From positions 1 through 5,445 of the forward strand of contig USCE01000101.1 in the NCBI GenBank assembly GCA_900553105.1: 5,445 nt of DNA, in the 5' to 3' direction. The notes under the pieces are model-generated. The model was not told where the DNA came from, did not search any database, and was given only the letters and a program-made list of their open reading frames with translations. Every line of letters begins with the position of its first letter. Positions within the stretch are counted from its first letter, which is position 1. Of the stretch, positions 1-5,445 are shown piece by piece. The stretch is from an uncultured Sutterella sp. Its GTDB lineage: Bacteria; Pseudomonadota; Gammaproteobacteria; Burkholderiales; Burkholderiaceae_F. Position numbers and translations under genes: made by a program.

Positions 1-49
1 ACGAGATAGGCTCCGGTCTCGTGGGCTCGGAGATGTGTATAAGAGACAG
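1..49 (+). other. Residual Illumina Nextera adapter (library artefact)
   Basis: Bases 16-49 match the 34-nt Nextera read-2 transposase adapter, made of a 15-nt primer part (16-30) and the 19-bp Tn5 mosaic end AGATGTGTATAAGAGACAG (31-49). Bases 1-7 (ACGAGAT) are the 3' end of the P7 primer. Bases 8-15 (AGGCTCCG) sit where the i7 index belongs; the reverse complement CGGAGCCT is, from memory, Nextera XT index N720. The order P7 end, index, adapter, insert is that of an untrimmed library molecule, so this is not a natural transposon end. Genomic sequence resumes at base 50. Confidence 0.98.
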
Positions 50-50
50 T

Positions 51-1781
51 CCGAAAAACACGTTGTTTGCTGTCAAGCGTTTGATCGGTCGTCGTTTCGA
101 TGACGCTGAAGTACAACGTGATATCGCTTTGATGCCGTTCTCCATCTCGCGTGCCGAAAACGGTGACGCTTGGGTGAGTGTGCTCGACGGTAAGAAGTTG
201 GCTCCGCAACAAGTCTCTGCTGAAGTGCTTCGTAAGATGAAGCAAACCGCTGAAGACTATCTCGGCGAAACAGTAACCGAAGCGGTTATTACGGTGCCGG
301 CTTACTTTAACGACAGCCAACGTCAAGCAACGAAGGATGCCGGTCGTATTGCTGGTCTCGAAGTCAAGCGTATTATCAATGAACCGACGGCTGCCGCTTT
401 AGCATTCGGTTTGGATAAGGCTGGCAAGGGTGACAAGAAGATCGCCGTGTATGACTTGGGTGGCGGTACGTTCGATATCTCCATTATCGATTTGGCCGAT
501 GTGGACGGTGACAAGCAATTTGAAGTGCTCTCCACCAACGGTGATACGTTCTTGGGCGGTGAAGACTTTGACCAACGCATCGTTGACTACCTCATCACGG
601 AATTTAAGAAGGACACGGGTGTTGATTTAAGCAAGGACATCATTGCTTTGCAACGCTTGAAGGATGCAGCTGAAAAGGCCAAGATCGAGCTCTCGAGCCG
701 CCAAGAAACGGAAGTGAACTTACCGTATATCACAGCCGATGCCACGGGTCCGAAGCACATGAACGTAAGCTTGACCCGCGCCAAGTTCGAAAGCATGGTT
801 GAAGATTTGATTGCCCGCACGATTGAACCGTGCCGCAAGGCTTTGCAAGATGCTGGTTGCTCGACCTCTGACATCACAGACGTGATTCTCGTGGGCGGTC
901 AATCCCGTATGCCGAAGGTTCAAGAAACGGTCCGTCAATTCTTTGGTCAAGAACCGCGTAAAGACGTCAACCCGGACGAAGCTGTTGCCATCGGTGCTGC
1001 AATTCAAGGTTCTGTGTTGACTGGTGAACGCCATGATGTGCTCTTGCTGGACGTGACGCCGTTGACGCTCGGTATTGAAACGTTGGGTGGTGTGATGACT
1101 TCCATGATCAAGCGCAACACGACGATTCCGACCAAGCACTCGCAGGTGTTCTCGACGGCTGAAGATAATCAACCGGCCGTGACCATTAAGGTCTACCAAG
1201 GCGAACGTGAAATGGCCGCGAGCAACAAGCTCTTGGGCGAATTTAACCTCGAAGGTATCGCTCCGGCTCCGCGTGGTGTTCCGCAAATTGAAGTGGCATT
1301 TGACATTGACGCAAACGGCATCTTGCACGTTTCCGCTAAGGATAAGGCTACCGGCAAGGAAAACACGATCACGATTAAGGCAAGCTCGGGTTTGAGCGAA
1401 GAAGAAATTCAACGCATGGTCAATGATGCCGAAGCCAATAAGGCCGAAGACCACAAGCGTTTTGAATTGGCTCAATCGCGTAACGTGGCCGATGCTTCGA
1501 TTCACCAAGTTCGCAAGACGCTCAAGGATTTGGGTGAAAAGGTTGAAGCCGAAGATCGCATGGCTTGCGAAGACGGCATCAAGAAAGTCGAAGAAGCTAT
1601 CCGTGGCGAAGACAAGGCTGCAATCGATGCCGCTGTGGAACGCTTGATGGCTGCTGCTCAAAAGATCGGTGAAAAGCTCAACGCTCAAGCTCAGGCACAA
1701 GCACAACAAGCTCAAGCCGAGCCGCAAGAAGCGAAGAAAGCCGATGATGACGTGGTGGACGTTGACGCCAAAGAAAAATAA
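51..1781 (+). CDS. dnaK: Chaperone protein DnaK (Hsp70), 5' end missing
   Basis: ATP-dependent cytosolic Hsp70 chaperone. It binds exposed hydrophobic segments of client proteins and cycles with DnaJ and GrpE. 576 genuine codons remain, beginning at PKNTLFAVKRLIGRR, which aligns with about residue 62 of the 638-residue E. coli protein; about 61 residues, including the first phosphate loop, are lost. Visible landmarks are the lysine equivalent to catalytic K70 (75-77), DLGGGTFD with the T199-equivalent threonine (468-470), VGGQSRMP (891-914), the interdomain linker DVLLLD (1035-1052), the beta-sandwich substrate domain, the helical lid, an Ala/Gln-rich tail and the acidic end DDDVVDVDAKEK. The frame stays open upstream to a GTG at 21, but that codon and the next nine encode adapter, so it is not a start. 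Base 50 is probably the third base of an Asn codon (family pattern NPxNTLF). dnaJ follows 143 bp downstream. Promoter and heat-shock control elements lie outside the window. Confidence 0.98.
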   Translation, partial: PKNTLFAVKRLIGRRFDDAEVQRDIALMPFSISRAENGDAWVSVLDGKKLAPQQVSAEVLRKMKQTAEDYLGETVTEAVITVPAYFNDSQRQATKDAGRIAGLEVKRIINEPTAAALAFGLDKAGKGDKKIAVYDLGGGTFDISIIDLADVDGDKQFEVLSTNGDTFLGGEDFDQRIVDYLITEFKKDTGVDLSKDIIALQRLKDAAEKAKIELSSRQETEVNLPYITADATGPKHMNVSLTRAKFESMVEDLIARTIEPCRKALQDAGCSTSDITDVILVGGQSRMPKVQETVRQFFGQEPRKDVNPDEAVAIGAAIQGSVLTGERHDVLLLDVTPLTLGIETLGGVMTSMIKRNTTIPTKHSQVFSTAEDNQPAVTIKVYQGEREMAASNKLLGEFNLEGIAPAPRGVPQIEVAFDIDANGILHVSAKDKATGKENTITIKASSGLSEEEIQRMVNDAEANKAEDHKRFELAQSRNVADASIHQVRKTLKDLGEKVEAEDRMACEDGIKKVEEAIRGEDKAAIDAAVERLMAAAQKIGEKLNAQAQAQAQQAQAEPQEAKKADDDVVDVDAKEK

Positions 1782-1798
1782 TGGCCGATGAAAGCCGA

Positions 1799-1819
1799 TG
1801 CGCGCAATCAATGCGCGCA
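1799..1819 (+). other. GC-rich hairpin just after dnaK
   Basis: TGCGCGC (1799-1805) pairs with GCGCGCA (1813-1819), giving a 7-bp perfect stem. A1806-T1812 extends it to 8 bp around a 5-nt loop. It begins 17 bases after the dnaK stop. No T-tract follows (ACGGTTTATC), so it is not a standard intrinsic terminator. A plausible role is protecting the dnaK mRNA 3' end or marking a processing site that lets dnaK and dnaJ accumulate to different levels; this is inference from other dnaKJ operons. Confidence 0.55.
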
Positions 1820-1829
1820 CGGTTTATCA

Positions 1830-1872
1830 GAATCCGTATTTGAAAAGTAAACGGTTCAGGTTAAACGGATTC
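1830..1872 (+). repeat. Inverted repeat in dnaK-dnaJ spacer
   Basis: GAATCCGT (1830-1837) is the exact reverse complement of ACGGATTC (1865-1872), an 8-bp perfect stem around a 27-nt centre. TGAA (1841-1844) and TTCA (1855-1858) inside that centre could add a small internal pairing. The long loop makes it a weak terminator. It may fold in the dnaK-dnaJ transcript or be a protein-binding site. It does not resemble the CIRCE element bound by HrcA. Confidence 0.4.
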
Positions 1873-1874
1873 AA

Positions 1875-1902
1875 AGCCGCTGACTTGGACCGGTTCTTTT
1901 TT
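1875..1902 (+). terminator. Weak terminator-like element before dnaJ
   Basis: AGCCG (1875-1879) can pair with CGGTT (1891-1895), including one G-T wobble, around an 11-nt loop. One C and then six T residues (1897-1902) follow. The 5-bp stem is short, so termination would be partial at most. Partial read-through would lower dnaJ relative to dnaK, but the T-run may simply be the AT-rich leader in front of the dnaJ ribosome binding site. Confidence 0.25.
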
Positions 1903-1924
1903 AGAAGTAGGAATTTGTTAGACA

Positions 1925-3085
1925 ATGAGCGATTATTACGAAATTCTTGGTGTCGAGAAAAGCGCTAGCGCGGCCGATATTAAAAAGGCTTACCGACGTT
2001 TGGCCATGAAGTATCACCCCGACCGCAACAATGGGGATAAAGAGGCTGAGGCGAAATTTAAAGAAATCGGTGAAGCCTATGAAGTGTTGGGCGATGAGCA
2101 AAAGCGTGCTGCTTATGATCGTTTCGGTAAGGCCGGTGTGAATCCCGGAGCAGCCGGAGCGGGCGGCTTCGGCGGTTTCGGACCGGAAGGTTTTGCCGGT
2201 GGCTTCTCCAATATGGGTGACTTGGGCGATATCTTCAACGAATTTTTCGGCCAAGGGATGGCCGGCGGTCGTCGTCAACAAAGCGGTCCGCGTGTCGTCA
2301 AGGGTATGGACTTGCGCTATGACTTAGAGATCACTCTGGAGCAAGCCGCCAAGGGCTACACCGCTGAGATTCGTGTACCTGTGTGGGAAAAGTGCGATGT
2401 ATGTGCTGGCACGGGCAGCCGCTCTAAGACCGCGCCCTCGACCTGTTCGCACTGCCATGGCTCAGGTGTCGTTTACGTCAAGCAAGGCTTTTTCTCCGTT
2501 CAGCAAACTTGTCCCCACTGTCACGGTACCGGTACCACGGTTAAAGATCCGTGCCCGAACTGCGATGGGACGGGTTACAAGAAGGTGATGAAGACACTGG
2601 AAGTCAATATTCCGGCTGGGATTAACAGCGGACAACGCGTGCGACTTCAAGGTAAGGGCGAACCGGGCTTAAATGGCGGGCCTGCCGGTGACTTGTTCGT
2701 GCAAATTACTGTTAAACCGCATAAAGTCTTTTATCGAGACGGTGACAACTTGCACGTTGACCTACATGTCTCGGTTGTAACGGCTGCTTTGGGCGGCGAC
2801 GTTGATGTACCAGTGCTCGATGGGCATAAGCGCATTGAGATTCCCGCCGGAACGCAGTCGGGTAAATTGCTTCGTTTGCGTGAACAAGGTATCAAAGGAT
2901 TGCGAACGGGCAAGGCAGGTGATCTTTACATTCGCGTGATTGTTGATACGCCGGTGAATTTGACCGACAAGCAAAAGGATCTCTTAAAGCAACTTGATGA
3001 GACGTTCAAGGACGGTAAAGGCAAAAACTCGCCTGATCATGATGATGAAGGCTTTATGAGTAAGATGCGGGACTTCTTTAGCTAA
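1925..3085 (+). CDS. dnaJ: Chaperone protein DnaJ (Hsp40)
   Basis: Type I Hsp40 co-chaperone. It delivers clients to DnaK and stimulates DnaK ATP hydrolysis. The 386-residue protein is full length for the family (E. coli about 376). The J domain covers about residues 1-70, with the essential HPD at 31-33 and QKRAAYDRFG near 59-68. A Gly/Phe-rich linker follows at about 71-117. The zinc-binding region has all four CxxCxGxG repeats, at 157-164 (CDVCAGTG), 174-181 (CSHCHGSG), 196-203 (CPHCHGTG) and 210-217 (CPNCDGTG). The C-terminal substrate-binding and dimerisation domains end in SKMRDFFS. The ATG at 1925 gives the expected MSDYYEILGV N terminus. A possible ribosome site, AGGA at 1909-1912, sits 12 nt upstream, rather far. 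It follows dnaK in the same direction, probably one operon with internal RNA structure, and ends at a strong terminator. Confidence 0.98.
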   Translation: MSDYYEILGVEKSASAADIKKAYRRLAMKYHPDRNNGDKEAEAKFKEIGEAYEVLGDEQKRAAYDRFGKAGVNPGAAGAGGFGGFGPEGFAGGFSNMGDLGDIFNEFFGQGMAGGRRQQSGPRVVKGMDLRYDLEITLEQAAKGYTAEIRVPVWEKCDVCAGTGSRSKTAPSTCSHCHGSGVVYVKQGFFSVQQTCPHCHGTGTTVKDPCPNCDGTGYKKVMKTLEVNIPAGINSGQRVRLQGKGEPGLNGGPAGDLFVQITVKPHKVFYRDGDNLHVDLHVSVVTAALGGDVDVPVLDGHKRIEIPAGTQSGKLLRLREQGIKGLRTGKAGDLYIRVIVDTPVNLTDKQKDLLKQLDETFKDGKGKNSPDHDDEGFMSKMRDFFS

Positions 3086-3113
3086 GACTCGGTCTGATCC
3101 TTTCAAACATTAC

Positions 3114-3164
3114 ATATTGCCGCCATTGACGAGATTTCCGTTCAATGGCGGCAATATCCTTTTT
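3114..3164 (+). terminator. Strong intrinsic terminator after dnaJ
   Basis: Bases 3114-3129 (ATATTGCCGCCATTGA) and 3142-3157 form a perfect 16-bp stem with a 12-nt loop. CC and then TTTTT (3160-3164) follow, which suits rho-independent termination of rightward transcription 28 bases past the dnaJ stop. The convergent phosphatase gene on the minus strand ends at 3163, so its stop codon shares the T-run. Leftward transcripts form the same hairpin but meet only GTAATGTTTG afterwards, so termination in that direction is probably weaker. Confidence 0.92.
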
Positions 3165-3663
3165 AGCGTTTGGCCAATCGGTAAGCACTCATACCGAAAA
3201 GAATCCCCAGTAAGGCTCCCGCCAGCACGTCGCTTGGGTAATGAACAAAAAGGTAGAGTCTGGAAAAACCCATCAAAGCGGCTAAGAAAAACAGGATAAG
3301 CCCGGCAGGCTTATGTGCGCAGAAAATTATGGCAGCTGTGGCAAAGGCTGCAGAAGTGTGTCCGGACGGAAAGGAACCGTCGTGCAAACACTGCAGTAAG
3401 AGGTTATCAAGAGCAATGTTTTCACATGGACGCAGGCGGTCAAAAAATGGTTTAAGCCACAGGTTAATGACGATAAAGTGCAAGAGCATGGCCAGAAAGA
3501 TTGCCAGGCCCGTTTTTCGCGTTTTGTCGAACACCACCAGCAATGCCGCCAAGATAAGCCACATGAGGCCTCCATTGCCTGCGGCTGAAAGGTGGTACAT
3601 CAGCGCATCGAACGTGTCGGTTCGGTAAGTTTGAATGAGTAAAAGAAAGTCGGTTTCTGTCAT
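3163..3663 (-). CDS. PAP2-family membrane phosphatase
   Basis: A 166-residue integral membrane protein of the type 2 phosphatidic acid phosphatase (PAP2) superfamily. All three signature motifs are intact: KPFFDRLRP (71-79, K-x6-RP), PSGH (99-102, inside SFPSGHTSAA) and SRLYLFVHYPSD (134-145, SR-x5-H-x3-D). The histidines at 102 and 141 and the aspartate at 145 are the expected catalytic set. Hydrophobic stretches near 33-45, 52-70, 105-116, 119-132 and 146-160 suggest about five to six membrane helices with the active site at the membrane face. Family members dephosphorylate undecaprenyl pyrophosphate (BcrC/PgpB type), phosphatidylglycerol phosphate or lipid A; the sequence alone does not show which. 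The ATG at 3663 has only a weak GAAG-type ribosome site. It lies 25 bp after dinB on the same strand and is probably co-transcribed with it. The stop codon overlaps the T-run of the dnaJ terminator. Confidence 0.92.
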   Translation of the reverse strand: MTETDFLLLIQTYRTDTFDALMYHLSAAGNGGLMWLILAALLVVFDKTRKTGLAIFLAMLLHFIVINLWLKPFFDRLRPCENIALDNLLLQCLHDGSFPSGHTSAAFATAAIIFCAHKPAGLILFFLAALMGFSRLYLFVHYPSDVLAGALLGILFGMSAYRLAKR

Positions 3664-3688
3664 GACCGCTATCTTCGCACACTACGAG

Positions 3689-4768
3689 TTAAAAAAGCGT
3701 TAACTGGATCTCTTGAGCCTGCTGAAGTCGTTCATGCTCGGTCTTAGAAACTGTTAATCCTAAGAGTCGAATACCCTTAGACGGCAATTGAATACGGTCA
3801 AGAAGCTCTTGGGCCAGTGGCTCAATACTTGTTGCAGAAACAAGGGGTTGTAATGAGACAGCCGATCGAGTCACGGTCGTGAAATCGGGAAAGCGCACTT
3901 TTAAGGTCAGGCGACTGCCGACAAATTGGGTTTTCTCAAGACGTCGTACGAGCTCATTGATGACTTCACCCATGGCTTGTTCGATCGTTTTTGCTCGAAT
4001 GTCAGTTCGGAATGTTTCTTCGCATCCGACACTTTTGCGCTCACGGTTTACGGTCACCGGTCGTGTATCGATGCCTCGGACAAAGTTATAGTAGGTCAGT
4101 CCGGCTTTACCGAAAAGCTCCGTGAGTTGCGTCAGACTCATGGCTCGCAGTTGAGGTGCAGTGCTAATGCCCATGGCATGCAATTTTTTAGCTGTTGCGG
4201 GGCCGATACCCCAAAATGCTTCAATAGGGAGTCGATCGATGAAGCGAATGGCTTGATCGGGATGAATGACGCAAAGACCGTCGGGTTTTCGGTAGTCACT
4301 GGCGATTTTGGCAAGAAATTTGTTGTAGCTCACGCCGGCACTGGCCACTAAACAGAGTTCATTTCGAATGTCCGTTTTTATGCGTTTGGCAATATCGATG
4401 GCAAGATTGGTCCCGATTTTGTTGTCGGTGACATCTAAGAAGGCTTCATCGATACTGATCGGTTCAATGAGGTCGGTGTAGCGAGAAAAAATTTCTCGAA
4501 CTTGATCGGACACCGCTTTGTAGTGTGACATTCGCGATTGAACGAAAATAAGATTTGGACAAAGCTCTTTGGCTTGAGAAGAGGCCATGGCAGAATGCAC
4601 GCCAAATTTTCTGGCTTCGTAGCTTGCAGCTGCAACCACGCCTCGCGATCCGGCGTGGCCGACCGCGACAGGTTTTCCGCGAAGTTGTGGGTTGTCACGT
4701 TGCTCAACAGACGCGAAAAAGGCATCCATGTCAACGTGAATGATTTTACGCAAAGGCTTTTTGTCCAT
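3689..4768 (-). CDS. dinB: DNA polymerase IV (Y-family translesion polymerase)
   Basis: Error-prone, proofreading-free polymerase that bypasses damaged template bases. From the ATG at 4768 it has 359 residues (E. coli Pol IV 351). The palm and fingers begin at RKIIHVDMDAFFASVEQRDNP. Metal ligands are D13 (E. coli D8) and D107/E108 in SIDEAFLDVT (E. coli D103/E104), and F18 matches the steric-gate residue. SAGVSYNKFLAKIASDYRKP follows at about 143-162. A thumb helix-hairpin-helix lies at 186-201 (WGIGPATAKKLHAMGI), then the little-finger domain. The last five residues, QLTLF, are a near-ideal beta-clamp-binding motif. An upstream in-frame TTG at 4792 would add MRLSYNRN; I prefer ATG 4768 because it fits the family N terminus better. 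Neither start has a clear Shine-Dalgarno. Divergent from brnQ and followed closely by the PAP2 gene. Confidence 0.97.
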   Translation of the reverse strand: MDKKPLRKIIHVDMDAFFASVEQRDNPQLRGKPVAVGHAGSRGVVAAASYEARKFGVHSAMASSQAKELCPNLIFVQSRMSHYKAVSDQVREIFSRYTDLIEPISIDEAFLDVTDNKIGTNLAIDIAKRIKTDIRNELCLVASAGVSYNKFLAKIASDYRKPDGLCVIHPDQAIRFIDRLPIEAFWGIGPATAKKLHAMGISTAPQLRAMSLTQLTELFGKAGLTYYNFVRGIDTRPVTVNRERKSVGCEETFRTDIRAKTIEQAMGEVINELVRRLEKTQFVGSRLTLKVRFPDFTTVTRSAVSLQPLVSATSIEPLAQELLDRIQLPSKGIRLLGLTVSKTEHERLQQAQEIQLTLF

Positions 4769-4902
4769 GTTGCGATTGTAGCTTAAGCGCAAAGTCAGTT
4801 TTAGTAGACAGTTATTACACAGGAAAAGCGTTTTTGTTTTTGTTCAGGTAATATCAGGCTGTTTTTTTTGCGCTAAATCTTTTTTCAGAGTACCTGGCCT
4901 CT
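4769..4902. promoter_or_regulatory. Divergent dinB / brnQ promoter region
   Basis: This 134-bp AT-rich spacer must carry promoters for both outward-facing genes. On the minus strand TACAAT (4780 down to 4775) matches the -10 consensus at 5 of 6 bases, but no good -35 lies upstream. On the plus strand TAATAT (4849-4854) is a loose -10 candidate for brnQ, also without a convincing -35. Four T-tracts (4831-4835, 4837-4841, 4862-4869, 4880-4885) lie in the brnQ leader, but I see no strong stem in front of any of them. A small AGAG/CTCT pairing (4887-4890 with 4899-4902) abuts the brnQ start. Confidence 0.4.
4796..4811 (-). promoter_or_regulatory. Degenerate LexA-box-like sequence upstream of dinB
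   Basis: Read on the minus strand, the 16-mer is CTGT-CTACTAAA-ACTG. This differs at one position from the CTGT-N8-ACAG SOS box used by Gammaproteobacteria and many Betaproteobacteria. It is 27 bp before the dinB ATG, where an operator would overlap a -35 region, and dinB is a known SOS gene in E. coli. The mismatch falls in the important CAG half, so binding may be weak or absent. Confidence 0.25.
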
Positions 4903-5445
4903 ATGACTAGTGAACGTCTCACATTAACAAACAGACTATTAATGGGCCTGACGGCATTCAGTATCTTTTTCGGTGCCGGTAATTTGATTTTTCCATCACA
5001 CATGGGATCGCTCGCAGGCAGTGCTGTGGGTTGGGCAATGGCAGGTTTTGCCGTCACAGCTGTGATTTTGCCGACGCTGGCAGTCTCGGTGGTGGCCAAA
5101 GCAGGCGGTATCGGTGCACTTGCAAGTCGCGTGCACCCGGCCTTTGCCGCCGTTTTCCCATTGGTCCTGTACCTGGCCATCGGACCGTGTATAGGCATTC
5201 CCCGCACCGCAACAACGTCCTTTGAAATAGCCATTGCGCCGGCAATTCGCCAAGCCGAACTTTTACCTTATTTTGAGGTGGCCTTTATCACGGCGTTTTT
5301 TGCACTGTCGGGTTATTTGGCACTTCATCCGGAGAAAATTGGGGATCGACTCAGTCGCTACACTTCGCCGCTTCTTTTAATTTTTATTGTCGGCCTATTT
5401 ATTGTTTGCGTTGTTTCACCCCTGAGTTCGTACGGCTTGGTGTTG
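4903..5445 (+). CDS. brnQ: Branched-chain amino acid carrier BrnQ, 3' end outside window
   Basis: Inner-membrane cation-coupled importer of leucine, isoleucine and valine (LIVCS family, LIV-II system). The frame from ATG 4903 is open for 181 codons to the last base with no stop; family members have about 430-440 residues, so roughly 40 percent is present. Hallmarks are FFGAGNLIFPSHMG (22-35; FVGAGNIIFP in E. coli), the helix 2 region ending near LPTLAVSVVAKAGG (56-69), and the conserved block GPCIGIPRTATTSFEIAIAP (94-113). Hydrophobic segments near 12-31, 42-65, 82-99, 124-141 and 156-173 suggest five membrane helices so far. There is no clear Shine-Dalgarno; CAGAG at 4886-4890 is the best candidate. 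A later in-frame ATG (codon 14) would cut into the first helix, so 4903 is preferred. Divergent from dinB, with no obvious functional tie to it. Confidence 0.95.
   Translation, partial: MTSERLTLTNRLLMGLTAFSIFFGAGNLIFPSHMGSLAGSAVGWAMAGFAVTAVILPTLAVSVVAKAGGIGALASRVHPAFAAVFPLVLYLAIGPCIGIPRTATTSFEIAIAPAIRQAELLPYFEVAFITAFFALSGYLALHPEKIGDRLSRYTSPLLLIFIVGLFIVCVVSPLSSYGLVL

Noticed and set aside
31..49. Tn5 mosaic end, which could suggest a natural Tn5-type transposon end.
   Set aside because: It is preceded by the Nextera primer part, an 8-nt index and the P7 primer end, so it comes from library preparation.
1686..1730. Repetitive Ala/Gln coding stretch near the dnaK 3' end, a possible tandem repeat.
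   Set aside because: Low-complexity Ala/Gln tails are normal at the DnaK C terminus, and the DNA repeat is imperfect.
720..1820. Long open frame (366 codons) on the minus strand opposite dnaK, with text such as RREHLRVLGRNRRVALDH and RQRRHVQQEH.
   Set aside because: This is the familiar antisense frame of Hsp70 genes, often mis-annotated as NAD-specific glutamate dehydrogenase. It arises because dnaK codon bias removes stops on the opposite strand. It lies wholly over a strongly conserved gene and has no supported start signals.
1782..1924. CIRCE (HrcA) or sigma-32 heat-shock promoter in front of dnaJ.
   Set aside because: There is no TTAGCACTC-N9-GAGTGCTAA palindrome and no CCCCAT-type -10. 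TTGAAA at 1840-1845 has no fitting -10 at normal spacing.
2525..2536. Perfect 12-bp palindrome GGTACCGGTACC inside dnaJ.
   Set aside because: It encodes part of a conserved zinc-finger repeat (HGTGTT) and is explained by codon choice for Gly-Thr-Gly-Thr.
3926..4351. Open frame of 141 codons on the plus strand opposite dinB.
   Set aside because: It is antisense to conserved Pol IV sequence, has no recognisable domain, and has no ribosome site I can see.
4820..4902. T-tracts in the brnQ leader as an amino acid attenuator or terminator.
   Set aside because: I found no stable stem directly before the T-runs and no leader peptide with Leu, Ile or Val codon runs. The region is simply T-rich.

Overview
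The window looks like the end of a draft-assembly contig from a betaproteobacterium. The partial DnaK (for example the GEREMAASNKLLGEFNLEGI-like substrate-domain stretch), DnaJ, Pol IV and BrnQ all read as Burkholderiales-like proteins. A gut Sutterellaceae-type organism is a guess from the overall flavour and middling base composition; I could not test it by search. No gene here looks foreign.

Bases 1-49 are not biological. They are Illumina Nextera library sequence: the end of the P7 primer, an 8-base i7 index and the full Tn5 read-2 adapter. Real DNA starts at about base 50, inside dnaK. The first ten residues of the apparent DnaK frame (MGSEMCIRDS) are translated adapter, and about 61 genuine N-terminal residues are missing.

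Layout: (1) 51-1781 +, dnaK lacking its 5' end. (2) 1782-1924, an intergenic spacer with two inverted repeats and a weak terminator-like element. (3) 1925-3085 +, complete dnaJ. (4) 3114-3164, a strong intrinsic terminator with a 16-bp perfect stem between convergent genes; its T-run overlaps the stop codon of the opposing gene. (5) 3163-3663 -, a small PAP2-family membrane phosphatase. (6) 3689-4768 -, dinB (DNA polymerase IV), 25 bp upstream of the phosphatase gene and probably co-transcribed with it. (7) 4769-4902, an AT-rich divergent promoter region with a degenerate LexA-box-like sequence. (8) 4903-5445 +, the first 181 codons of a brnQ branched-chain amino acid carrier, running off the window end with no stop.

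Functionally, dnaK-dnaJ is the classic Hsp70/Hsp40 chaperone pair. dinB is translesion DNA synthesis, the PAP2 protein probably acts on lipid or polyprenyl phosphates at the membrane, and brnQ imports Leu/Ile/Val. I found no previously undescribed system. The most important observation is the adapter contamination and its effect on the dnaK annotation. The remaining findings are modest regulatory points.
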